This document shows, piece by piece, positions 1 to 10,468 of a stretch of 64,000 nt of DNA. Below the pieces are notes generated by a model, which made no database searches, was not told the origin of the DNA, and saw nothing but the letters and a program-made list of their open reading frames with translations. How positions within the stretch are numbered: the first letter of the stretch is position 1; each line of letters starts with the position of its first letter. Origin of the DNA: Mycobacterium nebraskense (GTDB taxonomy: Bacteria > Actinomycetota > Actinomycetes > Mycobacteriales > Mycobacteriaceae); NCBI RefSeq assembly GCF_002102255.1, contig NZ_LQPH01000107.1:62001-126000 (forward strand), in the 5' to 3' direction. The position numbers and the translations under genes were made by a program.

Positions 1-1385
1 ATCAGCGGGCCGTGCAGCACTACACCGTCCTGCAGTACGTGCCCGAGCCGGAGACGCTGCACCGGGGCGTGCGCCGGCTCGAATCGGGCTGCTACGCGCG
101 CATCCGGCCCGGGCGGCGGCCGGAGGTCACCCGCTACTTCGTGCCACGTTTCGCCGCCACGCCGATCACCCGCGACAGCGAACAGGCCCGCTACGACGAG
201 ATCACCGCGGTGCTCGAGGACTCGGTGGCCAAGCACATGCGCGCCGACGTCACCGTCGGGGCGTTTCTGTCCGGGGGCATCGACTCCACCGCCATCGCGG
301 CGCTGGCCATCCGGCACAACCCCAAGCTGATCACGTTCACCACCGGTTTCGAGCGGGAGGGGTTCTCCGAGATCGACGTCGCGGTGGCCTCCGCCGAGGC
401 GATCGGCGCCCGCCACATCGCCAAGGTGGTCCACCCGGACGAGTTCGTCGCCGCCCTGCCCGAAATCGTCTGGTACCTCGACGAGCCGGTGGCCGACCCC
501 GCGCTGGTGCCGCTGTTCTTCGTCGCCCGGGAGGCCCGCAAGCACGTCAAGGTGGTGCTCTCCGGGGAGGGCGCCGACGAGCTGTTCGGCGGCTACACGA
601 TCTACCGGGAACCGTTGTCGCTCAAGCCGTTCGACTACCTGCCGCGTCCGCTGCGGCGCTCGATGGGCAAGGTGTCCAAGCCGCTGCCTGAGGGGATGCG
701 CGGCAAGAGCCTGCTGCACCGCGGCTCGCTGACGCTCGAGGAGCGCTACTACGGCAACGCCCGCAGCTTCTCCGACGCCCAGCTGCGCGACGTGCTGCCC
801 GGCTTCCGCGAGCAATGGACCCACACCGACGTCACCGCCTCGGTGTACGCCGAGTCGGCCGGCTGGGACCCGGTGGCCCGCATGCAGCACATCGACTTGT
901 TCACCTGGCTGCGCGGCGACATCCTGGTCAAGGCGGACAAGATGACGATGGCCAATTCGCTGGAGCTGCGGGTGCCGTTCCTGGATCCCGAGGTGTTCGC
1001 CGTCGCCTCGCGGCTGCCGGTCGAGGCCAAGATCACCCGCACCACCACCAAGTACGCGCTGCGACGGGCCCTGGAGCCGATCGTTCCGGCGCACGTGCTG
1101 CACCGGCCCAAGCTCGGGTTCCCGGTGCCGATCCGGCACTGGTTGCGCGCGGGCGCATTGCTGGACTGGGCCTACGGGTTGGTGGCGTCCTCACAAGGGG
1201 GGCAGGCCGGTCACCTCGTCGACCTGGCCGCCGTCCGGCGGATGCTCGACGAGCACCGCAACGGCGCCAGCGATCACAGCCGCCGGCTTTGGACGCTGCT
1301 GATCTTCATGCTCTGGCACGCGATCTTCGTCGAACACAGCGTGGTCCCGCAGATCAGCGAGCCGCACTACCCCGTGCAGCTCTAG
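1..1385 (+). CDS. asnB: Asparagine synthetase B (glutamine-hydrolysing), 5' end outside window
   Basis: Converts aspartate, glutamine and ATP to asparagine in the cytoplasm. The frame is open from the first base, so the N-terminal glutaminase domain lies outside and only about 460 C-terminal residues are visible. These form the ATP-pyrophosphatase synthetase domain: the SGGIDS P-loop is at nt 268-290 and the SGEGADELFGG segment at nt 560-592. The GTG at nt 12 is not taken as the start because the reading continues upstream without a stop. The family (Rv2201 type) is about 650 residues. Convergent with adenosine kinase; a long palindrome separates the two stops. Confidence 0.93.
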   Translation, partial: QRAVQHYTVLQYVPEPETLHRGVRRLESGCYARIRPGRRPEVTRYFVPRFAATPITRDSEQARYDEITAVLEDSVAKHMRADVTVGAFLSGGIDSTAIAALAIRHNPKLITFTTGFEREGFSEIDVAVASAEAIGARHIAKVVHPDEFVAALPEIVWYLDEPVADPALVPLFFVAREARKHVKVVLSGEGADELFGGYTIYREPLSLKPFDYLPRPLRRSMGKVSKPLPEGMRGKSLLHRGSLTLEERYYGNARSFSDAQLRDVLPGFREQWTHTDVTASVYAESAGWDPVARMQHIDLFTWLRGDILVKADKMTMANSLELRVPFLDPEVFAVASRLPVEAKITRTTTKYALRRALEPIVPAHVLHRPKLGFPVPIRHWLRAGALLDWAYGLVASSQGGQAGHLVDLAAVRRMLDEHRNGASDHSRRLWTLLIFMLWHAIFVEHSVVPQISEPHYPVQL

Positions 1386-1396
1386 TGCGAGCTCGC

Positions 1397-1452
1397 CGAG
1401 CGTAACGGCACTGCGAAATTTCGAGCCGGATATCGCAGTGTGGTTACGCTCG
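1397..1452. terminator. Long two-part palindrome between asnB and adoK stops
   Basis: Outer arms CGAGCGTAAC (1397-1406) and GTTACGCTCG (1443-1452) pair perfectly. Inner arms CACTGCGA (1409-1416) and TCGCAGTG (1433-1440) also pair perfectly, leaving a 16-nt loop. The element lies between two convergent stop codons, so it probably acts as a bidirectional terminator. Its outer arm shares the CGAGCGT core of the palindromes at 8093, 8123, 60597 and 60627. Confidence 0.6.
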
Positions 1453-1467
1453 CGGGTTACCGGGCAC

Positions 1468-2460
<993 letters not shown>

Positions 2461-2463
2461 TTA

Positions 2464-2482
2464 GTAAGGTTAGCTAGCTTAC
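2464..2482. promoter_or_regulatory. Imperfect 19-bp palindrome in the adoK / Rv2203-like divergent promoter region
   Basis: GTAAG and CTTAC arms flank an inner TAGCTA. The left half (AAGGTTAGC) resembles half of the mycobacterial IdeR box (TTAGGTTAGSCTAACCTAA), but the right half matches poorly. It lies about 20 bp upstream of the adoK start. It may be an operator for an unidentified regulator; the sequence does not support an IdeR assignment. Confidence 0.25.
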
Positions 2483-2628
2483 GCACGCGTCCGAACCGTC
2501 GCTGTGTCCACGGTCGGCGCGAAGCGGTGCGCTAGCCTCCCTAGGGAACTCGCTCAAGTCGCCGGGACCACGATGCTCGGTCGGGGTATCCCGCACGCAG
2601 TCCCGTCTACCACCGTAGGAGAACCACG

Positions 2629-3282
2629 ATGGCAGGTCCGCACTCGCCGAACCACACTGTCGGCGGCGGACCCAGCGGACCCGAGCCCCCAGCCGAATCT
2701 CAGCCACTCGATTTCCCCGACGGCCCCCGCGCAGGCGGCGCGGCTCCCGCCAATTATGCCGGGCAGCCACCCCTGCCGATGCCCTACCCGCAGCGACGAT
2801 CCAAGCGGCGGCTGATCATCGGCATCCTGTTGGCCGTCGCCGTGGTGGCCGCGCTGACCGTGGCGATCGTCTACGGCGTTCGCACCAACGGGGCCAACAC
2901 CGGGGCCACATTCTCCGAAGGGGCCGCGAAGACGGCCATCCAGGGGTACCTGGACGCACTTGACCATCGCGACATCCAGGAGATCGAACGCAACGCGCTG
3001 TGCGGCATGTACGACGCCGTCCGCGACAAACGGTCCGACCAGGCGCTGGCCAAGCTGAGCAGCGACGCGTTCCGCAAGCAGTTTTCCGAGGTCGAGGTGA
3101 CCTCGATCGACAAGATCGTGTACCTGTCGCAGTACCAGGCCCAGGCGCTGTTCACCATGCGGGCATCGCCCGCGGCCGGGGGCCCGTTGCGCGGCGAACT
3201 GCAGGGCATCGCCCAGCTGCTGTTTCAGCGGGGCCAGATCATGGTCTGCTCGTACGTGCTCCGCACCGGGGGCTCGTACTGA
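2629..3282 (+). CDS. Pro-rich single-pass membrane protein (Rv2203-like)
   Basis: Function unknown. Residues 1-57 are a Pro/Gly-rich cytoplasmic tail ending in a basic QRRSKRR anchor. One transmembrane helix spans about residues 61-83. The remaining ~130 residues are extracytoplasmic and look like the small NTF2-like folds common in mycobacterial envelope proteins, including a repeated AIQGYLDALDHRD-type helix. An AGGAGA ribosome-binding site sits 6 nt before the ATG. It is 217 residues long, close to Rv2203. It runs convergently into the Fe-S protein gene, with only a weak GC hairpin (3283-3299) between them. Confidence 0.85.
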   Translation: MAGPHSPNHTVGGGPSGPEPPAESQPLDFPDGPRAGGAAPANYAGQPPLPMPYPQRRSKRRLIIGILLAVAVVAALTVAIVYGVRTNGANTGATFSEGAAKTAIQGYLDALDHRDIQEIERNALCGMYDAVRDKRSDQALAKLSSDAFRKQFSEVEVTSIDKIVYLSQYQAQALFTMRASPAAGGPLRGELQGIAQLLFQRGQIMVCSYVLRTGGSY

Positions 3283-3299
3283 GCGCGATCCGCTCGCGC
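3283..3299. terminator. Weak GC hairpin between convergent genes
   Basis: GCGCGA (3283-3288) pairs with TCGCGC (3294-3299) around a 5-nt loop, directly after the upstream stop codon. There is no U tract. Confidence 0.3.
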
Positions 3300-3309
3300 G
3301 GTTACCCGG

Positions 3310-3666
3310 TCAGTTGAACGAGTCGCCGCAGGCGCACGAACCGCTGGCGTTGGGGTTGTCGATCGTGAAGCCCTGCTTCTCGATGGTGTCGACGAAATCG
3401 ATGGACGCGCCTTCCACGTAGGGCGCGCTCATCCGGTCCACCGTCAACCTCACGCCGCCGAAGTCGGCGGTCAGGTCGCCGTCCAGCGCCCGGTCGTCGA
3501 AGAAGAGGTTGTAGCGCAGGCCCGCGCACCCGCCCGGCTGGACCGCGATACGCAACGCCAGGTCGTCCCGTCCCTCCTGGTCGAGCAGGGATTTTGCCTT
3601 GTTGGCGGCGGCCTCGGTCAGGATCACGCCGTGGGTCTTGACGTTCGACTCGTTTTGCACCGTCAT
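3310..3666 (-). CDS. A-type iron-sulfur cluster carrier/insertion protein (IscA/ErpA-like)
   Basis: Small Fe-S carrier of the HesB/IscA family, expected to deliver clusters to cytoplasmic apo-proteins. It is 118 residues with the three hallmark cysteines: Cys47 (QPGGCAG) and Cys111/Cys113 in the C-terminal CACG motif. An upstream ATG seven codons earlier is possible, but the ATG at 3666 has AGGAG six nt before it and gives the length known for Rv2204c. It probably serves as the ErpA-type carrier, but from sequence alone IscA and ErpA cannot be separated. Confidence 0.92.
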   Translation of the reverse strand: MTVQNESNVKTHGVILTEAAANKAKSLLDQEGRDDLALRIAVQPGGCAGLRYNLFFDDRALDGDLTADFGGVRLTVDRMSAPYVEGASIDFVDTIEKQGFTIDNPNASGSCACGDSFN

Positions 3667-3766
3667 TGCTTCTCCTACATGCCTCATTGTTGGGTGGGTC
3701 CGTTCAGGTTCGAGCCCGCTGTCATCGCGTTAGGCGGCCCGATCCGCCCGGAGGAAGCCCACTGCA

Positions 3767-4846
3767 TCAACGGTACCTTGCGGGACCGCTATTCCCGAGT
3801 CGCGCCGCCACCACCGATGCCAGACCCATGAGCTGATTGGCCGCATCGGCCTGCGCCAGCCGCACCGATCCGGCGTGATCGGCGATGGACAGGGCGGACA
3901 TGATGCCCGCCGAGCGCACCGTGGCGTTGTCCAGAACGACCTGGCCGGCCAGCACGATCACCGGCACTGACCGCGGCCGGGCCGCGTCCGCGAGAAAGCC
4001 CACCACCTTGCCGTGCAGCGACTGCTCGTCGAACCGGCCCTCTCCGGTGACGATCAGCTCCGCCACGTCCAGATCGTCGGCCAGGCGGGTGTGATGGGCG
4101 ATGATGGCCGCGCCCGACTCGCACCGGCCGCCCAGAGCCAGCAGCCCTGCGCCGATGCCGCCGGCCGCAGCCGCGCCCGGTTCGGCGCTCACGTCGCGTC
4201 CCGCGACCGCTTCCAGGATCAGCGCCCACGCCTGGAGGCGCACTTCCAGCGCCGCGACGGTGACCGTGTCCGCCCCCTTCTGCGGCCCGAACACTCTGGC
4301 CGCGCCCCACGGTCCGAGCAGGGGGTATTCGGTGTCGGAGGCGGCGACGAGCTCCACGTTGGCCAGTTGGCGGCGGGCGGAATCCAGGCCGCCAAGCTCG
4401 GCGATCATGCCCTGCCCGCCGTCGGTGCACGCGCTGCCGCCCAGCCCGACCACGATCCGCGTGGCCCCCGCCCGCAGCGCCTCGGCGATCAGCTGCCCCA
4501 CTCCCCTGCTGTGAGCCGCCATCGCGGTCTCCGGGGTGGGTGGACCGCCCAGCAGGGCCAGTCCGCACGCCTGCGCGCATTCCAGGTAGGCGGTCGTCGT
4601 GGCGGGGTCGAACACCCATTCGGCCTCGACCATGGTGGACAACGGCCCGGACACCCGGAGCCGCCGCATCTTGCCCCCCAGCCGGCTGGCGAGCACCTCG
4701 ACGAAGCCGGGGCCGCCGTCGGACTGCGGAGCGACGATGAACCGATCGCCCGGGCGGCTGCGGGTCCACCCGGTCGCGATGGCCGCCGCTGCCTCCACGG
4801 CCGTCATGCTGTCGCCGTAGCAATCCGGAGCCACCAGCACGAGCAT
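3767..4846 (-). CDS. Glycerate kinase family protein
   Basis: Related to GlxK/GarK-type glycerate 2-kinases, which phosphorylate D-glycerate using ATP in the cytoplasm. The N-terminal [11 protein letters not shown] segment, the central [13 protein letters not shown] glycine-rich loop and a late [15 protein letters not shown] segment are family features. The start at 4846 gives 359 residues, close to Rv2205c (358). An in-frame start at 4921 would add 25 residues; neither has a clear Shine-Dalgarno, so the start is uncertain. The substrate has not been shown for mycobacteria. Confidence 0.85.
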   Translation of the reverse strand: MLVLVAPDCYGDSMTAVEAAAAIATGWTRSRPGDRFIVAPQSDGGPGFVEVLASRLGGKMRRLRVSGPLSTMVEAEWVFDPATTTAYLECAQACGLALLGGPPTPETAMAAHSRGVGQLIAEALRAGATRIVVGLGGSACTDGGQGMIAELGGLDSARRQLANVELVAASDTEYPLLGPWGAARVFGPQKGADTVTVAALEVRLQAWALILEAVAGRDVSAEPGAAAAGGIGAGLLALGGRCESGAAIIAHHTRLADDLDVAELIVTGEGRFDEQSLHGKVVGFLADAARPRSVPVIVLAGQVVLDNATVRSAGIMSALSIADHAGSVRLAQADAANQLMGLASVVAARLGNSGPARYR

Positions 4847-5037
4847 GGCGGGCAGCTGCAGACGGCCGGGAGCGAGGCCCAAGGCAGCAACGTCCGAGGC
4901 CATCGACCCGTCGTCCATCACCGGTAGCCGTTCATCACTGGTAAGAGTAGGGCCAAGTGAGGTGCTGACGCAGGTCTAATAGCAAGGCATTCCAAGCCAA
5001 TTCCGGGACGAGCCATTCGCGAAGTAACCTGGCCTCT

Positions 5038-5721
5038 GTGAAGTTGATGGGCCGTAAGAAGGGCCAGGACGAGGACGTTGCCGAGGGCGCGGCCGCGCTC
5101 GATGCCGCCGACGCCCCCGAGACGACGTCTCGCGGGTCGCGTGGGACGAGCCCCAAGGGCCGGCCCACGCCCAAGCGCGACAAAGCGCGGGGCACCGCCC
5201 GCAAGGGGCCGGTCGCGCCCGCACCGATGACCGCGTCGGAGGCGCGGGCCCGCCGCAAATCGCTGGCAGGCCCCAAGCTCAGCCGCGAGGAGCGCAAGGC
5301 CGACCGGGCCGCCAGCCGCGCCAGGATGTCGAATCGCCGGGAGCACATGATGGCCGGCGACGAGGCATACCTGTTGCCGCGTGACCAGGGCCCGATCCGG
5401 CGCTACGTGCGCGACGTGGTGGATTCCCGGCGCAACCTGCTGGGCCTGTTCATGCCGGCGACGCTGTTCTTGATGTTCGCCATGTTCACCACCCCGCAGC
5501 TGCAGCTTTACGTCTCTCCGGCGATGCTGCTGCTGATGGGCGTGATGATGGTCGACGGGCTCCTGCTGGGCCGCAAGGTGAGCAAGCTGGTGGACGCGAA
5601 GTTCCCTGACAACACCGAAAGCCGGTGGAAGCTGGGCCTGTACGCCGCCAGCCGGGCGTCGCAGATGCGACGGTTGCGGACGCCGCGGCCCCAAGTCCAG
5701 CGCGGCAGCGATGTCAAGTAG
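5038..5721 (+). CDS. DUF3043 membrane protein (Rv2206-like)
   Basis: Unknown function, conserved across actinobacteria. The first ~110 residues are highly charged and Lys/Arg/Pro-rich and are probably disordered. A conserved YLLPRDQGPIRRYVRDVVDSRRN core follows, then two transmembrane helices at about residues 139-158 and 162-180, and a basic C-terminus. The GTG start is in the position of Rv2206's. Divergent from glycerate kinase. cobU starts 27 nt downstream, so it may share a transcript with the cobalamin genes. Confidence 0.85.
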   Translation: MKLMGRKKGQDEDVAEGAAALDAADAPETTSRGSRGTSPKGRPTPKRDKARGTARKGPVAPAPMTASEARARRKSLAGPKLSREERKADRAASRARMSNRREHMMAGDEAYLLPRDQGPIRRYVRDVVDSRRNLLGLFMPATLFLMFAMFTTPQLQLYVSPAMLLLMGVMMVDGLLLGRKVSKLVDAKFPDNTESRWKLGLYAASRASQMRRLRTPRPQVQRGSDVK

Positions 5722-5748
5722 ACGCCGCCGGAAAGCCGCCTGAGCGCG

Positions 5749-6282
5749 GTGCGCACGCTGGTGCTCGGCGGGATCCGGTCGGGCAAATCCCGGTGGGCCG
5801 AGGACGCCATCGCCGGGGCGCTGCCGGCCGGCCAACCGGTTTGCTACCTGGCCCCCGGGCCGACCGGTGAGGACGACGCGGCCTGGGCGGACCGGGTCGC
5901 CGAGCACCGCGGCCGTCGACCCGGGCATTGGTCGACAGTCGAAACCGACGACATCCCAGGCCAATTGCGCGGGTCGCCGGACACCCCCACGCTCGTCGAT
6001 GACCTGGGCGCCTGGCTGACCGGCACGCTCGATCACCACGGGTGGGCCGGCGGGTCGGTAACGACGCCGATCGATGAGTTGCTCGCCGCGGTCAGCGCCT
6101 TCAAATCCACGCTGGTGCTGGTCAGCCCGGAGGTCGGGTTGGCCGTCGTCCCGGCCACCGCGTCCGGGCGCCGGTTCGCCGACGAACTGGGCAGCCTCAA
6201 TCAGCGCGTCGCCGAACTCTGCGACCGGGTGGTGCTGGTGGTGGCCGGGCAGGCGGTACCGATCAAGCCGTCGGTGGACTGA
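5749..6282 (+). CDS. cobU: Adenosylcobinamide kinase / adenosylcobinamide-phosphate guanylyltransferase
   Basis: Phosphorylates adenosylcobinamide and transfers GMP to give AdoCbi-GDP, the activated substrate of CobS, in the cytoplasm. The N-terminus has the P-loop GGIRSGKS, and the middle has the [10 protein letters not shown] segment typical of CobU. It is 177 residues with a GTG start. It overlaps cobT by one base (TGATG), pointing to coupled translation. In M. tuberculosis, as I remember, cobU is elsewhere (Rv0254c), so its place at the head of cobT-cobS is a difference. The gap before it is too short for a cobalamin riboswitch. Confidence 0.9.
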   Translation: MRTLVLGGIRSGKSRWAEDAIAGALPAGQPVCYLAPGPTGEDDAAWADRVAEHRGRRPGHWSTVETDDIPGQLRGSPDTPTLVDDLGAWLTGTLDHHGWAGGSVTTPIDELLAAVSAFKSTLVLVSPEVGLAVVPATASGRRFADELGSLNQRVAELCDRVVLVVAGQAVPIKPSVD

Positions 6283-7334
6283 TGGAATTCGCCCCGGTAT
6301 CGCCGCCTGATGCGGGCGTCGCCGCGGCCGCCCGCGCCCGCCAGGACACGCTGACCAAGCCAAGGGGCGCGCTGGGCCGCCTCGAGGACCTGTCGGTGTG
6401 GATCGCGTCGTGTCAAGGGCATTGCCCGCCAAGGCAATTCGAGCGCGCCCGGGTGGTGGTGTTCGCCGGTGACCACGGTGTCGCCAAATCGGGGGTGTCG
6501 GCGTACCCACCGGAGGTGACCGCTCAGATGGTCGCCAACTTCGATGCCGGCGGGGCGGCGATCAACGTCCTGGCCGACATCGCCGGCGCGACGGTGCGTG
6601 TGGCGGACCTCGCGGTGGCGGGCGATGCGCTGACCGACCGGATCGGCGCCCACAAGGTGCGGCGCGGCAGCGGTGATATCACCGTCGAGGACGCGCTGAC
6701 CGACGACGAGACCGTCGCCGCGATCGCCGCGGGCCGGGCCATCGCCGACGAGGAGGTCGACGCAGGCGCCGACCTGCTCATCGCCGGGGACATGGGGATC
6801 GGGAACACCACGCCGGCCGCGGTGCTGGTGGCGGCGCTGACGAACGCCGAACCCGTCGCGGTGGTGGGCTTCGGCACCGGCATCGACGACGCCGGATGGG
6901 CGCGCAAGACGGCCGCGGTGCGCGATGCCCTGTTCCGGACACGGCTCGTGCTGCCCGACCCGGTCGCGCTGCTGCGCCGCGGCGGCGGCGCCGACCTGGC
7001 CGCGATGGCGGGCTTCTGCGCGCAGGCCGCGGTGCGGCGCACCCCGTTGCTGCTCGACGGGATGGCGGTGACGGCCGCCGCGTTGGTTGCCGAGCGACTG
7101 GCTCCAGGCGCCCGGTTGTGGTGGCAGGCCGGTCATCGGTCCACAGAGCCCGGTCATGCCCTGGCGCTGGCCGAGCTTGGCCTGGAGCCGATTCTCGATC
7201 TGCGGATGCGGCTGGGTGAGGGAAGCGGCGCCGCGCTGGCGCTGCCGGTGCTGCGCGCCGCCGTGGCCACGCTGACGTCGATGGCCACGTTCACACAGGC
7301 CGGGGTGTCCGACCAGGCTGCTCCCCCGCTGTGA
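6282..7334 (+). CDS. cobT: Nicotinate-nucleotide--dimethylbenzimidazole phosphoribosyltransferase
   Basis: Makes alpha-ribazole phosphate from nicotinate mononucleotide and 5,6-dimethylbenzimidazole, the lower-ligand nucleotide of cobalamin. It is 350 residues, as expected. The [19 protein letters not shown] segment near the N-terminus and the C-terminal [15 protein letters not shown] segment, carrying the candidate catalytic Glu, are family hallmarks. Starts on the last base of the cobU stop and overlaps cobS by four bases, so all three form one operon. Confidence 0.95.
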   Translation: MEFAPVSPPDAGVAAAARARQDTLTKPRGALGRLEDLSVWIASCQGHCPPRQFERARVVVFAGDHGVAKSGVSAYPPEVTAQMVANFDAGGAAINVLADIAGATVRVADLAVAGDALTDRIGAHKVRRGSGDITVEDALTDDETVAAIAAGRAIADEEVDAGADLLIAGDMGIGNTTPAAVLVAALTNAEPVAVVGFGTGIDDAGWARKTAAVRDALFRTRLVLPDPVALLRRGGGADLAAMAGFCAQAAVRRTPLLLDGMAVTAAALVAERLAPGARLWWQAGHRSTEPGHALALAELGLEPILDLRMRLGEGSGAALALPVLRAAVATLTSMATFTQAGVSDQAAPPL

Positions 7335-8089
7335 TGCGTTCGCTGGCAACGGCTTTCGCGTTCGGTACGGTGCTGCCCGTCCCACGTTCGCAGGGCGCCC
7401 CGATGGGCCGCGGGGCCATGACGGCGCTGCCGGTGGTGGGCGCCGTCTTGGGCGTACTGGCGGCCGCGGTGACGTGGGGCGGGGTGTGGGCCTTCGGCCC
7501 GTCCAGTCCGCTATCCGGCCTGCTCACGGTCGCGGCGCTGCTGCTGGCCAGCCGCGGCCTGCACGTCGACGGTGTCGCCGATACGGCCGACGGGCTGGGC
7601 TGTTACGGGCCGCCGGAGCGCGCCCTGGCGGTGATGCGCGACGGGTCGACCGGGCCGTTCGGCGCGGCGGCCGTCGTCTTGGTGATCGCGCTGCAGGGGC
7701 TGGCCTTCGCGGCGCTCGGGGCGGCGGGCAGGCCGGGGCTCGTCGGCATCGCCGTGGCGATCTTCGCCGGCCGGGTCGCCGCGGTGCTGGCCTGTCGCCG
7801 GTCGGTGCCGGCGGCCGAGGGCAGCACCCTGGGCGCCCGGGTCGCCGGCAGCCAGCCGGTGATCGTGGTGGCGGCCTGGGTCGCGGTGCTGCTCGCCGTC
7901 TCGCTTGCGGGCGGACCGCGGCCGTGGCAGGGGCCGGTCGCGGTGCTGGCGGGTCTGTGCTGCGGCGCGGTGTTGGTGCGGCACTGCGTTCGCCGATTCG
8001 GCGGCATCACGGGTGACGTGCTGGGTGCCGCCATCGAGCTGACCACGACGGTGGGCGCCGTGGTGCTCGCCGGACTGGTGCGGTTCTAG
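7331..8089 (+). CDS. cobS: Adenosylcobinamide-GDP ribazoletransferase (cobalamin synthase)
   Basis: Integral membrane enzyme joining AdoCbi-GDP and alpha-ribazole (phosphate) to give cobalamin. It is 252 residues with several hydrophobic helices and the family signature [17 protein letters not shown], whose Asp residues bind Mg2+. Two adjacent starts exist: GTG at 7331 (GTGA overlap with cobT) and ATG at 7334 (TGATG overlap). The longer one is given, as in Rv2208. Convergent with ilvE across a pair of palindromes. No counterpart of the M. tuberculosis membrane protein gene Rv2209 is present in the gap. Confidence 0.95.
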   Translation: MMRSLATAFAFGTVLPVPRSQGAPMGRGAMTALPVVGAVLGVLAAAVTWGGVWAFGPSSPLSGLLTVAALLLASRGLHVDGVADTADGLGCYGPPERALAVMRDGSTGPFGAAAVVLVIALQGLAFAALGAAGRPGLVGIAVAIFAGRVAAVLACRRSVPAAEGSTLGARVAGSQPVIVVAAWVAVLLAVSLAGGPRPWQGPVAVLAGLCCGAVLVRHCVRRFGGITGDVLGAAIELTTTVGAVVLAGLVRF

Positions 8090-8092
8090 CCG

Positions 8093-8118
8093 CGAGCGTG
8101 AAGCTGGCTTCACGCTCG
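8093..8118. repeat. 26-bp palindrome, family copy 1 (cobS/ilvE gap)
   Basis: CGAGCGTGAAGC, a 2-nt centre and GCTTCACGCTCG form a perfect 12-bp inverted repeat. It starts four bases after the cobS stop. With the next copy it forms a tandem pair offset by 30 bp, between convergent genes, and probably serves as a bidirectional terminator. Confidence 0.7.
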
Positions 8119-8122
8119 GGTG

Positions 8123-8148
8123 CGAATGTGAAGCCAGCTTTACATTCG
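8123..8148. repeat. 26-bp palindrome, family copy 2 (cobS/ilvE gap)
   Basis: CGAATGTGAAGC, CA and GCTTTACATTCG; 11 of 12 positions pair and the odd one can form G-U. It is offset 30 bp from copy 1 and ends nine bases before the ilvE stop codon. Same architecture as the pair after aceE. Confidence 0.7.
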
Positions 8149-8157
8149 ACCGCGCGC

Positions 8158-9264
8158 TTAGCCCAGCCGGGCCATCCAGCCGTGGGTGTCGGCGAAGGTC
8201 CCCCGCTGGATCCCGGTCAACGTGTCGCGCAGCGCCATTGTCACTTCACCGGGCTGCCCGTCGGCGACGGTGAAGTCGGTATCGCCGTACTTCACTTGCG
8301 AGACCGGGGTGATGACGGCGGCGGTGCCGCAGGCGAACACCTCGGTGATCTCGCCGGCGGCGGCCTTCTTCTGCCATTCGTCGATGTCGATCTTGCGTTC
8401 CTCGACGGAGAATCCGGCGTCAATTGCCAACTGCAGCAACGAATCCCGGGTGATCCCCGGCAGCAGCGAACCGGATAGCTCGGGGGTGACCAACCGCGCC
8501 GACCCGCCGCTGCCGAACACGAAGAAGATGTTCATGCCGCCCATCTCTTCGACGAAGCGCCGTTCGACGGCGTCCAGCCACACCACCTGGTCGCACTCGT
8601 GCGCGGCAGCCTCGGCCTGCGCCAGCAGGGAGGCGGCGTAGTTGCCACCGAACTTGGCCGCGCCGGTGCCACCCGGGCTCGCCCGCACGTATTCCGTCGA
8701 CACCCACACGGTGACGGGGCTGATGCCGCCCTTGAAGTACGCCCCGGCCGGTGACGCGATCAGCAGGTAGCGGTACCGCTTGGACGGCCGCACGCCCAAC
8801 CCGGGCTCAGTGGCGATGATGAACGGCCGCAGATACAGCGCCTCTTCGCCCCCGGCGGCGGGGACCCAGGGCTTGTCGACGGCGACCAGCTGGCACAGCG
8901 AGCCCATGAACAGTTCGTAGGGCAGTTCGGGCATGGCGAGCCGCCGCGCCGACGACCGCAGCCGCGCGGCGTTGGCCTCGGCGCGAAACGACACGACCGA
9001 GCCGTCCGCCCAGCGGTATGCCTTGAGCCCTTCGAAGATCTCCTGCGCGTAGTGCAGCACGATCGCCGACGGGTCCAGCTCGATCGGGCCGTACGGGATG
9101 ACGCACGCGTTGTGCCAACCCCGTTCGTCGTCGTAGTCGATCGACACCATGTGGTCGGTGAAGTATTTGCCGAAACCGGGCTCGGCCAGGATGGATTCAC
9201 GTTCGGCGTCGGAAGCGGGGTTGGCCGAGCGTGAAACCGTGAACTCAAGGGAGCCGCTGGTCAT
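8158..9264 (-). CDS. ilvE: Branched-chain amino acid aminotransferase
   Basis: PLP enzyme transaminating branched-chain 2-oxo acids with glutamate, the last step of Leu, Ile and Val synthesis. It is 368 residues, equal to M. tuberculosis IlvE when started at the ATG at 9264 (MTSGSLEF). The frame is open upstream, but that would overlap gcvT's region. The Schiff-base lysine is in [10 protein letters not shown], near residue 204. The class IV signature, with [11 protein letters not shown] and the [11 protein letters not shown] segment, follows. gcvT lies 53 nt upstream on the same strand. Confidence 0.95.
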   Translation of the reverse strand: MTSGSLEFTVSRSANPASDAERESILAEPGFGKYFTDHMVSIDYDDERGWHNACVIPYGPIELDPSAIVLHYAQEIFEGLKAYRWADGSVVSFRAEANAARLRSSARRLAMPELPYELFMGSLCQLVAVDKPWVPAAGGEEALYLRPFIIATEPGLGVRPSKRYRYLLIASPAGAYFKGGISPVTVWVSTEYVRASPGGTGAAKFGGNYAASLLAQAEAAAHECDQVVWLDAVERRFVEEMGGMNIFFVFGSGGSARLVTPELSGSLLPGITRDSLLQLAIDAGFSVEERKIDIDEWQKKAAAGEITEVFACGTAAVITPVSQVKYGDTDFTVADGQPGEVTMALRDTLTGIQRGTFADTHGWMARLG

Positions 9265-9317
9265 GGGGCCGATTGTATATCCGCCTGCGACCGGGCTTTT
9301 CACCTGAACCGGCGGCA

Positions 9318-10427
9318 CTAACGGGTTTTCGGTTCGACGAAGGGCGGCCGCACGACTTCACACTCGGCGGCGCGCCCGCGGATGTCGACGGTGACGTGCT
9401 GGCCGTCCTCGACCCCGGCGTCGGCGTCGATCAGCGCCAGCCCGATGCCGACTTGCAGAGTCGGGGAGAAAGTTCCCGACGTGGTGACCCCGACCGGCGT
9501 CTCGCCGGCAAGCACCGTCAGACCGGGGCGCAGCACACCGCGGCCGACCATCCGCAGGCCGCGCAGCAGCCGCCGCGGTCCCGACGCCTTCTCCGCCAGC
9601 AGCGCGTCCCGGCCGAAGAACGCGTCCTTCTTCCAGCCGATCGCCCAGCCGCATCGGGCCTGCAGCGGCGAAATGTCCAGGGCCAGTTCATGCCCGTGCA
9701 GCGGGTAGCCCATCTCGGTGCGCAGCGTGTCGCGCGCGCCCAGGCCGGCGGGCTCGCCGCCCGCAGCGCCGACCGCCGCGGCCAGCGCGTCGAACACCAC
9801 GCCCGAGGATTCCCACGGCGGCAGCAGTTCGTAGCCGTGTTCCCCGGTGTATCCGGTCCGGCACACCCGCACCGGCACCCCCGCATAGGTGGCGTCGGCG
9901 TAGCCCATGTAATCCATGTCGGTCGGCAGGCCCAGGCCGCCGAGCACGTCCGCCGAACGCGGGCCCTGCACCGCCAGCACCGCGTAGGAGCGATGCTCGT
10001 TGGTGATCGTCAGGCCGGCCCCCAAACCGGCCTCAGCGGCCGCCTGCAGCACCTCGACCACCGCGGCGGTGTTGGCCGCATTGGGCACCAGAAAGATCTC
10101 GTCGTCGTCGACGTAGTAGGCGATCAAGTCGTCGACGACGCCGCCGGATTCGGTGCAGCACAACGTGTATTGCGCCTTGCCCGGCCCGATGCGGCTCAAG
10201 TCGTTGGTCAGGGTCGAGTTGACGAATTCGGCCGCGCCCGGTCCGCGGATCAACGCCTTGCCGAGGTGGCTGACGTCGAACAGGCCGACCGCGTTGCGGG
10301 TGGCGTTGTGCTCGCTGACGGTGCCGGCGTACGACACCGGCATCAGCCAGCCGCCGAACTCAGCGAAACTGGCCCCCAACTCGCGGTGGCGGTCTTCCAA
10401 CGGGCCATGCTGTAGGTCATCGGTCAC
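9318..10427 (-). CDS. gcvT: Aminomethyltransferase (glycine cleavage system T protein)
   Basis: Transfers the methylene group from aminomethyl-lipoyl H protein to tetrahydrofolate, releasing ammonia. It is 369 residues with a GTG start. Family features are [10 protein letters not shown] near the N-terminus, [10 protein letters not shown] (the conserved Asp for folate activation), [21 protein letters not shown], and the C-terminal [12 protein letters not shown]. The other glycine-cleavage genes are not in the window. It depends on lipoylated GcvH, so it fits with the lipA/lipB locus 8 kb away. Divergent from the adenylyl cyclase gene, with 41 bp between starts. Confidence 0.95.
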   Translation of the reverse strand: MTDDLQHGPLEDRHRELGASFAEFGGWLMPVSYAGTVSEHNATRNAVGLFDVSHLGKALIRGPGAAEFVNSTLTNDLSRIGPGKAQYTLCCTESGGVVDDLIAYYVDDDEIFLVPNAANTAAVVEVLQAAAEAGLGAGLTITNEHRSYAVLAVQGPRSADVLGGLGLPTDMDYMGYADATYAGVPVRVCRTGYTGEHGYELLPPWESSGVVFDALAAAVGAAGGEPAGLGARDTLRTEMGYPLHGHELALDISPLQARCGWAIGWKKDAFFGRDALLAEKASGPRRLLRGLRMVGRGVLRPGLTVLAGETPVGVTTSGTFSPTLQVGIGLALIDADAGVEDGQHVTVDIRGRAAECEVVRPPFVEPKTR

Positions 10428-10468
10428 GACGGTTCACCCTAATCGCGGGTGCTGGCACACTTGGGTGG

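Noticed and set aside
5722..5748. Cobalamin riboswitch before cobU
   Set aside because: Only 27 bases separate cobU from the preceding stop codon, too few for a riboswitch.
4918..6510. 530-residue minus-strand frame over the DUF3043, cobU and cobT genes
   Set aside because: The opposite strand carries three genes with family motifs; this translation is low-complexity Arg/Pro/Gln.
8149..9317. T-box or attenuator control of ilvE
   Set aside because: The gap between the gcvT stop and the ilvE start is 53 bases and shows no leader peptide, specifier or antiterminator.
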